Assembly: GCF_023887685.1 (NCBI RefSeq)
Contig: NZ_JAMWMR010000022.1
Location: forward strand, 1-64,000
DNA length: 64,000 nt
Reading direction: 5' to 3'
Source: Streptomyces macrolidinus
GTDB lineage: Bacteria > Actinomycetota > Actinomycetes > Streptomycetales > Streptomycetaceae
Of the stretch, positions 16,200 through 25,522 are shown piece after piece. Position numbers and translations under genes: made by a program. The notes under the pieces are model-generated. The model saw only the letters and a list, made by a program, of their open reading frames with translations. It did no database searches and was not told where the DNA came from. Every line of letters starts with the position of its first letter. The stretch's first letter is position 1.

Positions 16200-17945
16200 C
16201 TACGCCGTCGGCTTCGTCAGCAGGAGTTCGGTGTTGTGGTCGACCGCGGTCCCGATGAGGCCGGAGGGGTTGGCGTAGGGGTCGTTGTAGGCGAGTTCGC
16301 GGTACAGGGCGGCGAGGCCGGGGTCGGAGGTGTCGCCGAAGTCCGTCCGGTACGGCGCCGCGGACTCGATGAGGGTGGTGAACAGCGAGAGGGTGCCGTC
16401 CTGGTTGTCGGCTATCTCGATGATCCGCGCGTGGTGCGGATAGTCCACGTGGGACGCCGTGTTGATCTCCCAGAAGGCGCGCTCGGGGACGGCGTGGCCG
16501 TGCGGGATGATCCGGTTGGCGTGGGTGTGGCCGTTGACCCAGGCCACGACGTTCGGGAAGCGCTGGAGCAGGGCGACGAGTTCGGAGCCGCTGTGCCGGC
16601 CCTCGAACGGATGGTACGGGTCGGGCAGCAGGTTGCCCATCGTGCCGCTGGTGTGGTGGCTGAAGAGGACGACGAGGCGGTCGTCGGAGCCGCCGCGCAC
16701 CCGGTTGCCGCTGGTGTCGTACCAGTGGCCGCTGTGCGACTTGAGGACCGACTCCAGCCAGTCGAGCTGCGCGGTGCCGATCGAACCGTCAGCCCATCCC
16801 GCCCTGTTGGTGGTGTCGAGGCTGATGCCGAGGACTCCGTCGGCGAGGTCGAAGGTGTAGTAGAGGTGGCCGCTGCTGACCGAGTCCTGGGTGAAGCCGT
16901 GGCCGACGGGGCCGGGGCCGGTGTACGCCGGGTTCAGGTGCGCCTGCGCGAACTGCGTCGGGGTGAACGGGCGGCGCCGCTCGTCCGGTGTGACCGTACG
17001 GATCGTGCCGCCGCTCGTCAGCAGCTTGGCCAGCAGGGTGACCGCCTGGGCCGGGTTGTGCTGCAGGGCGTCCGCCAGTTGGGCGGCGGTCGCCGCGTCG
17101 CAGCCCTCCACCTTGCGGGAGCCGGTGTACAGGTCGTTCAGCAGGCCGAGGTCGGGCAGGGTGCCCTCGATGCTGTCGTCGTGGTTGCCGACCGTGGTGT
17201 ACCAGGGGACGCTGAGGCCGGGCGCGTCGAAGGGGCGGATCGCACCGGCCAGGAAGCCGGGGATCTGCGGCAGGCCCTTGGCCTTGTAGGTGTCCTGGAG
17301 GGACGACTCGGGGTTCCAGTACCGAGCGCTGCCCGAGTTCTGCACGCCCTCGTAGCGGGTGAGGCTGCCGCTGTTCGGGGTGATCCGGCCGCCGCTCATG
17401 ACGGTCAGATACCAGTCGAGTTCGAGCTGCTCGTGGTTGTCGGTGTTGTCGCCCGTGGCCATCACCATGCTGAACGGCATGCCGGTGTACGGGCCTTGGC
17501 GCACCCGGTTGACGCGCTCGATGAGCGACGAGGCGCCCTGCACGGTCAGCGCCTCCTGCGGCCGGTGCGCGCTGTCGATGAGGCTGGCCAGGTACTCGAA
17601 CCGCACCGGGGATTCGGTGTCTGTCAGGTGCATGTCAGTGAATTGGACGAAGGAGGCGAGCCCGGTGCGCCGGTCGTCCCGTCCGGACGCCGCGCCCGCC
17701 ACGTCGCCGCGCACCACCAGGGGCCAACCGGGGCCTGCCGCAAGGCGCTTGTACGCCCCGTCCCCCACCGCCATCGCGGCCTGTTCGAGCGTCGTCCCCT
17801 CGATCCGTACGGCCCGCGCGGCCGTGAGCGCCAGCGCCCTGTCCCGCGCGAGCGCACGACTTGGCGTCAGCAACGGCCACAGGGCGGCACCCGCGACTGC
17901 CGCGGACGCACCCGACACGAACCGACGACGACTGATTCCGCTCAT
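16200..17945 (-). CDS. Tat-exported metallophosphoesterase
   Basis: 581 residues. A twin-arginine signal (SRRRFV plus hydrophobic segment ending in SRALA) starts at ATG 17945, which has AAGGGG upstream. Calcineurin-like metal motifs follow in order: FTDMHLTD (DxH), ATGDNTDN (GD), GNHD, FSHH and NGHTH. It resembles the large secreted actinobacterial metallophosphoesterases of the TIGR03767 type. Substrate unknown; a phosphomonoester or phosphodiester outside the cell is likely. No obvious operon partner. Confidence 0.88.
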   Translation of the reverse strand: MSGISRRRFVSGASAAVAGAALWPLLTPSRALARDRALALTAARAVRIEGTTLEQAAMAVGDGAYKRLAAGPGWPLVVRGDVAGAASGRDDRRTGLASFVQFTDMHLTDTESPVRFEYLASLIDSAHRPQEALTVQGASSLIERVNRVRQGPYTGMPFSMVMATGDNTDNHEQLELDWYLTVMSGGRITPNSGSLTRYEGVQNSGSARYWNPESSLQDTYKAKGLPQIPGFLAGAIRPFDAPGLSVPWYTTVGNHDDSIEGTLPDLGLLNDLYTGSRKVEGCDAATAAQLADALQHNPAQAVTLLAKLLTSGGTIRTVTPDERRRPFTPTQFAQAHLNPAYTGPGPVGHGFTQDSVSSGHLYYTFDLADGVLGISLDTTNRAGWADGSIGTAQLDWLESVLKSHSGHWYDTSGNRVRGGSDDRLVVLFSHHTSGTMGNLLPDPYHPFEGRHSGSELVALLQRFPNVVAWVNGHTHANRIIPHGHAVPERAFWEINTASHVDYPHHARIIEIADNQDGTLSLFTTLIESAAPYRTDFGDTSDPGLAALYRELAYNDPYANPSGLIGTAVDHNTELLLTKPTA

Positions 17946-18172
17946 GAATTCCCCTTGATCACGGCGGACTCGGGAATCCCGCCCGCCTGCCCGACCACGT
18001 CCGTCCGTCGCCAAACCTTACTGATGGGTAGAGAAGTGTCCAGGGGCCCCGAGCAAACTTCACGGAAACAGCGGGTGAGGGGGATTCAGGGGTGACGGGA
18101 CCATTGGTGGCGACGGACACCGGCGCCGCGCACTGAGTTCGCGCGGGCGCCGGATGTGCGTCGAACCGTCGC

Positions 18173-18925
18173 TCAGTTCGCGGCAGGGGCGGTGTGCGGG
18201 GAACGCACCGCTGTGGCACGGGGGTTGAGCAGGCGCTCCGCCAACTCACCGAAGAGCAGGCCGAATCCGGCCCACAGGACGGCTTGGACGGCCAGTGCCG
18301 AGAGCCGGAATCGCCAGAGCAGGGCGGCCGGGAAGTGCTGCGGCACCTCGTTGACGACCGGCAGGAAGGCGTACGCCAGCCCGATCGCCACGACGAAGCC
18401 GGTCACGGCCACCACGGTTGCCCACCAGGTGCCGAGGCCGGGTGCCAGCCGCTTGCCCGCCATGGTGGCGGCGACGGCGAGAAGGACACTGAGCAGCACC
18501 ATCAGGAAGTACAGGGTGGTCCGCTTGCCGATGGTGTCGGCTTCGCCGACCGAGGGCGGGTTGGCCGGGTACTTCAGGAACGGGACGACATAGACGGCGA
18601 GCAGCGCGCAGCCGGACAGCAGCAGCGCCGTCGCCCGTGGCGTGAGGCGGCCGACCCTGCCGAGCGCGAAGCAGTAGGCGAGGGCGGCGATGCCACCGAA
18701 GGCGACCCCGTAGACGAGGACGCCGGTGGCAAGGCCAGCGGTGGACTGTACGGAGCGGGAGACCGCCTCTATCTCGTGTTCGTGGGCGTGGGCTTCCTCG
18801 AAGCCGATCGCCTGGTCGACATACGGTTCGCCGAGCAGGTAAGCGACGACCAGGGCGAGTACACCGGCGGCCAGGCCGGCGAGCATGCCCCGCACCAACA
18901 GGCTTCTCACAGTGGTGGAGTTCAT
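18173..18925 (-). CDS. cbtA: CbtA cobalt-uptake membrane subunit
   Basis: 250 residues with about six membrane segments, a His-rich first loop (EEAHAHEHEIE) and the conserved FLKYPANPPSVGEADTIGKR block of CbtA. Together with CbtB it forms a predicted cobalt transporter serving cobalamin synthesis. It follows cbtB by 21 bp and is controlled by the upstream cobalamin riboswitch. Confidence 0.9.
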   Translation of the reverse strand: MNSTTVRSLLVRGMLAGLAAGVLALVVAYLLGEPYVDQAIGFEEAHAHEHEIEAVSRSVQSTAGLATGVLVYGVAFGGIAALAYCFALGRVGRLTPRATALLLSGCALLAVYVVPFLKYPANPPSVGEADTIGKRTTLYFLMVLLSVLLAVAATMAGKRLAPGLGTWWATVVAVTGFVVAIGLAYAFLPVVNEVPQHFPAALLWRFRLSALAVQAVLWAGFGLLFGELAERLLNPRATAVRSPHTAPAAN

Positions 18926-18946
18926 GGGTGTGCGGCGCCCCTCGCG

Positions 18947-19168
18947 TCAGTGGCAGGGGAAGCCGAGCAGGTGGCGGGCGTCATGCACCCATTCATGGAC
19001 GTCCGTGCCGCTGAACACGGAGGTGGCACCCTGCTCCGCGCCCACGAAGTACAGCAGGACCAGCATCAGGATGCCGAAGAAGGCCGCCCAGGGAGCTGTC
19101 GCCTTCAGCGGCAGCTTGGCGGGGAGGGCGGGTGTGGTGGGTGTCGACTGAGCGACGGTCTGCGCCAT
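18947..19168 (-). CDS. cbtB: CbtB small cobalt-transport subunit
   Basis: 73 residues with one membrane segment (WAAFFGILMLVLLYFVGAE) and the family's C-terminal histidine block (HEWVHDARH...FPCH), which probably binds cobalt. ATG 19168 follows AAGGAGG. It is the first gene after a cobalamin riboswitch, so uptake should fall when B12 is plentiful. Confidence 0.92.
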   Translation of the reverse strand: MAQTVAQSTPTTPALPAKLPLKATAPWAAFFGILMLVLLYFVGAEQGATSVFSGTDVHEWVHDARHLLGFPCH

Positions 19169-19221
19169 GGCAGAGCCTCCTTGGGGAGTTCGCGTCCCAT
19201 CTCGGTGCTTCCTGGACGACG

Positions 19222-19345
19222 GCCACGGGTCTGACTCACGGGACACGCAAGGTGTCCCGCACACAGTGGCGCGACCGTGCCGGATTCCCACCGGCTTCCG
19301 TCTCGCCGTCGTCGATATCGGACAGACCGTATCGCGAGTCGCGCG
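19222..19345 (-). ncRNA. Cobalamin riboswitch upstream of cbtBA
   Basis: On the minus strand the B12-box core reads GAAGCCGGTGGGAATCCGGC, followed by ACGGTCGCGCCACTGT. Next come a GGGACACcttgcGTGTCCC hairpin and GAGTCAGACC, the standard order of a cobalamin element. It lies 50-180 bp before cbtB. The outer boundaries are approximate. Confidence 0.93.
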
Positions 19346-19533
19346 CCTGGCCAAGACCGTGCCGACCTGCTGTGACCTTCGTTTCGAGGTCAAGGCGCAA
19401 CAGGCCCTGGTTCGTTGGGTTCCCGCCACCGTGACCGAAGCCGACCCACTGTTCGGGCAGCGTTCACCACGCGGTCTACCCCGGCGAGGTGTAACGCCCC
19501 TAGGGTCCTTGGAGGTTTCGAAGGAAGGGGCCC

Positions 19534-20475
19534 ATGGACACGTTCCCCGCAATCCGAGCTCGCGGAATCACCAAGTGTTTCGGTGACGTCGTCGCACTCG
19601 ACGGCATCGATCTGGATGTGGCGCACGGTCAGATCCACGGCCTGGTCGGACCGAACGGCGCGGGCAAGACCACCTTGCTCGGCCTTCTGCTGGGACTGGC
19701 CGTCGCCGACAGTGGCCGTCTGGAGGTCCTGGGCACACCGGTCGAGCGAGCGCTCACCACCCCCGACGGTGTCGCGGGCTTCGTGGACGGTCCCGGTCTG
19801 TACCCCTCGCTCACCGCCCGGCAGAACCTCACCGCGCTGACCGCTCTGCGCGGCCTCGACACGGGCCTGTCGGGCGTCGACGACGTCCTCGACCAGGTCG
19901 GGCTCACCGAGGTCGCCGACGACCGGGCCCGCGGCTTCTCGCTCGGCATGCGTCAACGGCTCGGGCTGGCCGCCGCGTTGCTGACCCGGCCCCGGCTGCT
20001 GGTGCTCGACGAGCCGTCCAACGGCCTCGACCCGGCGGGCAAGAAGCATGTCCACGGGGTGCTCACCCGGCTGGCCGCGGAAGGGACCAGCGTGGTGCTG
20101 TCGAGCCACCGTATGGACGACCTCGAAGCGCTGTGTTCCGAAGTCACCATCATCGCCACCGGGCGGGTCGTCTTCTCCGGTCCGCTCGGCAAGCTGGCCA
20201 CCGACCATCGTGAACTGGACTACCGGCTGCTGACGTCGGACCCGCAAGCCGCCCGTCGGGTGGCCGCCGAGACGGCCGGGGTGCGGATCGTTGACGACGC
20301 CGCGGTGCGGCAGGACTCCGACCTGCTCGTCATCCGCGCGCTGGTGCCCGCTCTCGACGAACTGGTGGTGCGGCTCGTGGGCGCGGGCATCGCGTTGCGC
20401 GAACTGGCCCCCGTGGTGTCGCCGCTGGAGGCCGCGTTCCTCGCCCTCACCGAGCAGAAGGAGACGGGCAGTTGA
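19534..20475 (+). CDS. ABC transporter ATP-binding protein
   Basis: 313 residues. Walker A GPNGAGKTT (39-47), signature FSLGMRQR, Walker B LLVLDEP and a C-terminal domain of the DrrA/CcmA-type exporters are all present. The ATG follows GAAGGAA. It energises the permease encoded next. The 3' end lies in a 38-bp tandem duplication that has shifted the permease start. Confidence 0.9.
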   Translation: MDTFPAIRARGITKCFGDVVALDGIDLDVAHGQIHGLVGPNGAGKTTLLGLLLGLAVADSGRLEVLGTPVERALTTPDGVAGFVDGPGLYPSLTARQNLTALTALRGLDTGLSGVDDVLDQVGLTEVADDRARGFSLGMRQRLGLAAALLTRPRLLVLDEPSNGLDPAGKKHVHGVLTRLAAEGTSVVLSSHRMDDLEALCSEVTIIATGRVVFSGPLGKLATDHRELDYRLLTSDPQAARRVAAETAGVRIVDDAAVRQDSDLLVIRALVPALDELVVRLVGAGIALRELAPVVSPLEAAFLALTEQKETGS

Positions 20476-20519
20476 CCGCGACCCTCACCGAGCAGAAGGA
20501 GAACGGCAGTTGACCGCGA
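20444..20519 (+). repeat. 38-bp tandem duplication across the ATPase-permease junction
   Basis: Copies at 20444-20481 and 20482-20519 differ at only two bases. Each contains AGAAGGAG, the TTGA stop/start overlap and the first permease codons. The ATPase stops in copy 1; only the TTG of copy 2 is in the permease frame. Confidence 0.9.
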
Positions 20520-21865
20520 CGCTCACCGCCGACAGAGCTGTGCGTGCCCCCCGTGTCCCGGTGGGGCGCGGCTACCGCTTCGAGTTGGTCAAGGTCGTCT
20601 CGCAGTGGCGTATCCGGCTGCTGGTCCTGGCCTGTTGGATCGCTCCGGCGGTGTTCGTCGCCGGGGTGAGTCAGCAGAGCACGCTCCCCGTCGACACGCT
20701 CTTCGGCCGCTGGATGCTCGCCACGGGGTGGGCCGGGCCGCTGGTGATCCTCGGCTTCGCGGGCACCTGGGCGCTGCCACTGCTGACCTCGCTGGTGGCC
20801 GGTGATGTGTTCGCCTCCGAGGACCGGCTCGGCACCTGGCGTCATCTGCTGGTGGCGGTCCGCTCGCCGCGGCGGATCTTCGTGGCGAAGGCGCTGGCGA
20901 GCCTCACGGTCATCCTGCTGCTCGTGGCCGGGCTGGCCTGTTCCAGTGCGATCGGCGGGCTGGCGACGGTCGGTCATCGGCCGCTGGTCGGCCTCGACGG
21001 TCATCTGCTGTCGGCCTCGGACGCCGCCGGCAAGGTCCTGCTCGCCTGGGTCTGCGTCCTCGGCCCGACCCTGGCGCTCGCGGCGATCGGCCTGCTCGGG
21101 TCCGTCGTGCTGGGGCGGTCCCCGATGGGGCTGCTGCTGCCCGCGCTCGTCGCGCTCGCGATGCAGCTCGCCCAGATGCTGCCGCTGCCCGTGGCCGTAC
21201 GCCTGGCGCTGCCGGGGTACGCCTTCATCGCCTGGAACGGCCTGTTCGCCGACCCGGTCCAGCTCGGCCCGCTCCTGATCGGCATCGCGGTCAGCCTGGT
21301 GTGGGCGGTGGTGGCGACGACGCTGGCGTATCTGCTGTTCCTGCGGCGGGACTTCACCAACCTGACCGACGACGGTCTGGGGCACCGCGCGCTCACCCTC
21401 GGCGTGGTGCCGCTCGTCGGGCTGCTGGCCGTGTCGGTCCCGGTCGTCGCGGCGGCGAGCGGGGCCTCGGGGTCGGGTATCGAGCAGGACAAGGTGGAGC
21501 GTTCGGTCGCCACGGCGTTCGCCCACCTCTACCGCATGCAGACCGACCAGCTCCATCGCCCCGCCGTCACCGAGGCACAGGTGCGGGCGTCGGCGGCCTG
21601 CCACAAGGGCAGTGTCACGGCCGACGCGCAGGGGCCGGGCAACGACTGGCGCTGCGTCGTGTCCTGGCATCTGCCCGGCGTCGAGGCCCCCGGGACGGCC
21701 GTCTATCAGCTCGACGTCACCGCAGACGGGCGGTTCATGGCCGATGGCGATGGACCGAAGGAAGTGAACGGCTACTTCCTGGTGCGGACCCCGATCGGGG
21801 ACGCGCCGAACCCGCTATGGCAGTTCGACGGCAATGTCGAGCTGCTCCCCACCTCGAAGGGATGA
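20510..21865 (+). CDS. ABC transporter permease with extracytoplasmic C-terminal domain
   Basis: 451 residues. About eight membrane segments between residues 30 and 330, then a soluble region of about 110 residues (with CHKGSVTADAQGPGNDWRC holding two cysteines) predicted outside the membrane. Start is TTG 20510, with AAGGAG 8 bases upstream in the second copy of a tandem duplication; the ancestral TTG (20472) is now out of frame. It is 3 bp from the next gene, so the three genes 19534-24622 are probably co-transcribed. Confidence 0.82.
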   Translation: MTATLTADRAVRAPRVPVGRGYRFELVKVVSQWRIRLLVLACWIAPAVFVAGVSQQSTLPVDTLFGRWMLATGWAGPLVILGFAGTWALPLLTSLVAGDVFASEDRLGTWRHLLVAVRSPRRIFVAKALASLTVILLLVAGLACSSAIGGLATVGHRPLVGLDGHLLSASDAAGKVLLAWVCVLGPTLALAAIGLLGSVVLGRSPMGLLLPALVALAMQLAQMLPLPVAVRLALPGYAFIAWNGLFADPVQLGPLLIGIAVSLVWAVVATTLAYLLFLRRDFTNLTDDGLGHRALTLGVVPLVGLLAVSVPVVAAASGASGSGIEQDKVERSVATAFAHLYRMQTDQLHRPAVTEAQVRASAACHKGSVTADAQGPGNDWRCVVSWHLPGVEAPGTAVYQLDVTADGRFMADGDGPKEVNGYFLVRTPIGDAPNPLWQFDGNVELLPTSKG

Positions 21866-21868
21866 CCC

Positions 21869-24622
21869 ATGCAGGTAACACGCCGTCGTAGACGCGTCGG
21901 GAAGGAGTACTCCGGCCTTCCCGGTCGACGCGTCGGCCGCCGGACCCTGGTGACGGCCTGTATCACCGCCGGGACCCTCGTCGCCGCCGGCACCGCGATC
22001 GCGCAGACGCACCAGTTCGGCACCGACCAGGTCGGCCAGACCACCGCGCAGGGGCAGGTCGTCTCCAGCGACCAGTACATCGCCCCGTACGGCGAACGTC
22101 TGCTCATCAACAACGGCAAGATCATGTCGTCGTCCGTCAGCCCGGACGGCACCCATCTCGCGGCCTCGGTCACCGACGGTGGTTCGGCGCTGGCCATCAT
22201 GGACCTGAAGAGCTGGAAGGTTCAGCAGCTCGTCGGCAACTCCGCGTCGTCCACGCCGCGCATCAGCGGCAACGACGTGGGGCAGGAAGGTCCGACGTAC
22301 TCGCCCGACGGTTCGCAGTTGTGGCTGGGGCAGAACGACGGGTACACCCGGTTCACCGTGAACCCGGACGGCAGCGTCAGCAACCCGACGTCGATCAAGA
22401 TCGCGGCCGACGGGCCCAAGCGCGCGCTGGTCGGCGAGGCCGTGTTCTCGGCCGACGGCTCCACCGTGTACTCCGCGGTCAACGGCCAGAACCGGGTGGT
22501 CGCCCTCGATGCACAGACGGGTGCCGTCCAGCGGAGCTGGAACGTCGGCAACGCTCCGCGTGACATGATCATGATCGGATCGAAGCTCTACGTGAGCAAC
22601 GAGGGCGGACGTCCGGCCAAGCCCGGTGAGTCCACGATCAACTCGTACAACACCCAGGTGCCCGCCTCCCCGGTGACCGCGGCCACCACCACCGGCACGG
22701 TCAGCGTCATCGACCTGGCGAAGCCGGACGCCGCCGTCGGCAGCATCGACGTCGGTCTGCACCCGACCGCCCTGTACGCCAAGAAGGGCGCGCTGTTCGT
22801 CACCAACACGGCCACCAACGACGTGTCGGTCATCGACACCCGTAAGAACAAGGTCGTGCAGACCATCGCCACCCAGCCGTGGCCCGAGGCGTCGGTGGGC
22901 TACGAGCCCGACGCGGTGACCCTCACGGACGACGGCCGTCTGCTGGTGACGCTCGGCCGGGCCAACGCGGTCGCCGTCTACCGGTACACCTCCCCGCAGG
23001 AGCCGGTCGGTTACGTCGGTCTGCTCCCGACGGACTACTTCCCCGCGGAGATCGCGACCGTGGGCAAGCAGATCGTGGTCTCCAACACCCGTGGTGTCGA
23101 CGCCCGTCGCCCCAACAACCCCGCCGGGCACGGGACGCACGACACGACATCGAGCCTTCAGCGGTTCACGCTGCCGAGCGATCGCGTCATCAAGTCGCAG
23201 ACAGCCAAGGTGTTCAAGCAGAACGGCTGGAACGGCGACTCGGTCAAGCTGTCCCAGGGCAAGGGCAAGAAGAAGCCGGTGCCCGTGCCGGAGCGGATCG
23301 GCGACCCTTCGACGATCAAGCACGTCTTCATGATCGTCAAGGAGAACCGGACCTACGACCAGGTCCTCGGTGACGTCCCCGAGGGCAACGGCGACCCGTC
23401 GCTGGCGGAGTTCGGCGAGAACGTGACGCCCAACCAGCACGCGCTGGTGCGGCAGTTCGGCCTGTACGACAACACGTACGACATCGGCACGAACTCCGCC
23501 GAGGGCCACAACTGGCTGATGCAGGCGGACAACCCGGAGTACACCGAGTCCTCCGCCGGTGCCTACCAGCGCAGTTACGACACCGAGGACGACGCCCTCG
23601 GCCACCAGCGGACCGGCTTCCTGTGGACCGGCGCGCAGGCGGCCGGCAAGTCCGTACGCAACTTCGGCGAGTTCCAGCAGTTCCTGACCAAGCCGTCGGG
23701 CGCGAGCTGGCAGAACCTGTACTGCGACGCCAAGAACATGGCGGCGACCGGGCAGGACACCGCCTACCCGCTCAACTCGTCCTCGCCGATCCCGTCGCTC
23801 AACGACGTGTCGGTGCACGGCTTCCCGAAGTTCGACACCAGCATCCCGGACGTCTACCGGTACGAGATCTGGAAGCGCGACTTCGAGCGGAACGGTCCGG
23901 CGAACCTGAACATGTTCTGGCTCTCCAGTGACCACACGGGCGGCCCGGCGAGCGGGCCCGCCCAGGTCGCGGACAACGACCTCGCGACCGGCAGGATCGT
24001 GGACAAGATCTCGCACAGCAAGTACTGGAAGGACTCGGCGATCTTCGTCCTCGAGGACGACTCCCAGGCCGGGCTCGACCACGTCGACGGCCACCGTGCC
24101 CCGATCCAGATCATCAGCCCCTGGGCCAAGCACGGCGTCGTCGACAGTCACTACTACTCCCAGATCACGATGATCCGGACCATCGAGCAGATCCTCGGGG
24201 TCCGCCCGATGAACCAGAAGGACAGCGCGGCCAGCCCCATGCGCGCCGCCTTCACGCACAAGCCGGACTACACGCCGTTCACCGTGCTGCCCAACCGGAC
24301 GCCGCTGACCGACGGGTTGAAGACCCCGCCGCCCTGCGGTGTGGACACCCCGGCGCCGCAGAACCCCGCGGCGGCGGCCGTGCCGTCGACCAAGATTCCG
24401 GCGGACAAGCAGGACCTCGTGACGACGTGGGAGAAGTGGAAGTCGAAGCAGCGGCTGACCGGGCCCCACGCCGTGCCCGACTACGCGAACCCCGCGCAGA
24501 TGAACCACTTCACCTGGTACGAGACGCACGGCTGGAAGAAGCCGTACCCGGGCGAGAGCAAGATCTTCGCACCGAAGGACGTGCCGGGCGCGTTCATCCC
24601 GTCGGCGGAGAACGACGGCTGA
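21869..24622 (+). CDS. YncE-like beta-propeller fused to a phosphoesterase domain, exported
   Basis: 917 residues. A basic N terminus and one hydrophobic segment act as signal or anchor. Residues about 60-430 form YncE-type beta-propeller repeats (VSPDGTHLAAS, LFVTNTATNDVSVIDT). From about 470 (IKHVFMIVKENRTYDQVLGD) a phospholipase-C/acid-phosphatase-like phosphoesterase domain follows, with GHNWLMQ and FVLEDDSQAGLDHVDGHR. Family knowledge gives a secreted phosphoesterase whose propeller may position it or its substrate. The link to the ABC transporter upstream suggests envelope or exported-compound processing. Confidence 0.85.
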   Translation: MQVTRRRRRVGKEYSGLPGRRVGRRTLVTACITAGTLVAAGTAIAQTHQFGTDQVGQTTAQGQVVSSDQYIAPYGERLLINNGKIMSSSVSPDGTHLAASVTDGGSALAIMDLKSWKVQQLVGNSASSTPRISGNDVGQEGPTYSPDGSQLWLGQNDGYTRFTVNPDGSVSNPTSIKIAADGPKRALVGEAVFSADGSTVYSAVNGQNRVVALDAQTGAVQRSWNVGNAPRDMIMIGSKLYVSNEGGRPAKPGESTINSYNTQVPASPVTAATTTGTVSVIDLAKPDAAVGSIDVGLHPTALYAKKGALFVTNTATNDVSVIDTRKNKVVQTIATQPWPEASVGYEPDAVTLTDDGRLLVTLGRANAVAVYRYTSPQEPVGYVGLLPTDYFPAEIATVGKQIVVSNTRGVDARRPNNPAGHGTHDTTSSLQRFTLPSDRVIKSQTAKVFKQNGWNGDSVKLSQGKGKKKPVPVPERIGDPSTIKHVFMIVKENRTYDQVLGDVPEGNGDPSLAEFGENVTPNQHALVRQFGLYDNTYDIGTNSAEGHNWLMQADNPEYTESSAGAYQRSYDTEDDALGHQRTGFLWTGAQAAGKSVRNFGEFQQFLTKPSGASWQNLYCDAKNMAATGQDTAYPLNSSSPIPSLNDVSVHGFPKFDTSIPDVYRYEIWKRDFERNGPANLNMFWLSSDHTGGPASGPAQVADNDLATGRIVDKISHSKYWKDSAIFVLEDDSQAGLDHVDGHRAPIQIISPWAKHGVVDSHYYSQITMIRTIEQILGVRPMNQKDSAASPMRAAFTHKPDYTPFTVLPNRTPLTDGLKTPPPCGVDTPAPQNPAAAAVPSTKIPADKQDLVTTWEKWKSKQRLTGPHAVPDYANPAQMNHFTWYETHGWKKPYPGESKIFAPKDVPGAFIPSAENDG

Positions 24623-24643
24623 CGTAGGACGAGCGCACCGAGA

Positions 24644-24678
24644 GGCCCCTGGCCGGCGTTCACCGCCGACCAGGGGCC
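24644..24678 (+). terminator. Hairpin after the phosphoesterase gene
   Basis: GGCCCCTGG (24644-24652) pairs with CCAGGGGCC (24670-24678), with a further inner GGCG/CGCC pairing. Confidence 0.65.
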
Positions 24679-24715
24679 CATTCCCTCTCGCGCGCCAACT
24701 TCCCTTCAGATAGGG

Positions 24716-24867
24716 TCAGTTGTTGGCCACGAAGTCGATGACCAGCCGGTTGAACTCCTCGGCGTGCTCGATCATGGCCCAGTGACCGCACCGGTTGAGC
24801 AGCACCAGTCGGCTGTCCGGGATGTTCGCCAGCAGGTTCAGCGAGGTCTCGAACGGGACTCGCACCC
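24716..24867 (-). pseudogene. C-terminal remnant of a meta-cleavage-type alpha/beta hydrolase
   Basis: About 49 codons ending at TGA (24718-24716) read in part NRCGHWAMIEHAEEFNRLVI. This holds the catalytic-histidine GHW motif and tail of MhpC/BphD-type C-C hydrolases. There is no start, nucleophile serine or aspartate region on this strand. Confidence 0.7.
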
Positions 24868-25172
24868 CAGGACATCGCCCGCACCGTCGAGGCGGGCGAC
24901 CACACTCTGCGCTACTACGAGGCGGGCCGGACGCCGACTGCTGGGCGACACCGGCGACGTCACCTGGCGGTCATCGCCTGCCGCGTCAAACGCTGGTGGC
25001 CCGACCGCGACGTACTGACCTTCTGGTCCGTCGCGATGATGTCGCCGGGGTTCCGGGTACCGGCGCCGCCACGCACTGGAGGCCGACCGCCGCCGGCCCT
25101 ACGGGGCGCTTCCGCCCGGCCACGTTCGTCGGCAACTCGATGGGCGGCCACACCTCGCTGCGGATCGGGGAG
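24868..25172 (+). pseudogene. Scrambled N-terminal and nucleophile-elbow fragments of an alpha/beta hydrolase
   Basis: On the plus strand VEAGDHTLRYYEAG (about 24890-24931) matches the first strands of MhpC-type hydrolases, and FVGNSMGGHTSLRIG (about 25126-25170) matches the GxSxGG nucleophile elbow. They lie in different frames, with unrecognised sequence between. With the minus-strand C-terminal piece next to it, this looks like one hydrolase gene broken by deletion and inversion. Confidence 0.6.
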
Positions 25173-25225
25173 GTAGTGTGCGGCGCCCTCGACCTCCAGG
25201 AAGACCGCCACCTGGTGGGTGGGCC

Positions 25226-25522
25226 GGGACCCTGGGTGTGCTGCCGCAGAACATGGTCATGAAGGACGCGGTGGACGCCGAGGAGCTGACCCGCCTCGAC
25301 CTGCGCGACCTCGAAGCCCGTTACGGCTACCCCTACTTGGTGATCCACCGCAGCGATCTGCACGGCACCCTGCTCCGCGCCTGTGAACGCGCGGGGGTGG
25401 ACCTCGGGACCGATGCCCACTGCACCGCGTACGAGAACACCGGCACCGGCGCCCGGGTCCGGTTCACCGACGGCCGCACCGACGAGGCCGAAGTGGTCGT
25501 CGCCGACGTCAGGCCTTCTTGA
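25226..25522 (+). pseudogene. Internal fragment of an FAD-dependent aromatic monooxygenase
   Basis: About 98 codons beginning LGVLPQNMVMKDAVDAEELT and including YGYPYLVIHRSDLHGTLLRA match the middle of salicylate-hydroxylase-type flavoproteins. The FAD-binding N terminus and the GDAAH region are both missing. The end runs into the convergent PhnA-like gene. Non-functional remnant. Confidence 0.7.

Noticed and set aside
16173..18095. 640-codon plus-strand frame opposite the metallophosphoesterase
   Set aside because: No motif or ribosome site; antisense of a gene with intact metal motifs and a Tat signal.
21815..24529. 904-codon minus-strand frame opposite the phosphoesterase
   Set aside because: Antisense shadow with repetitive Val/Arg/Gly content.
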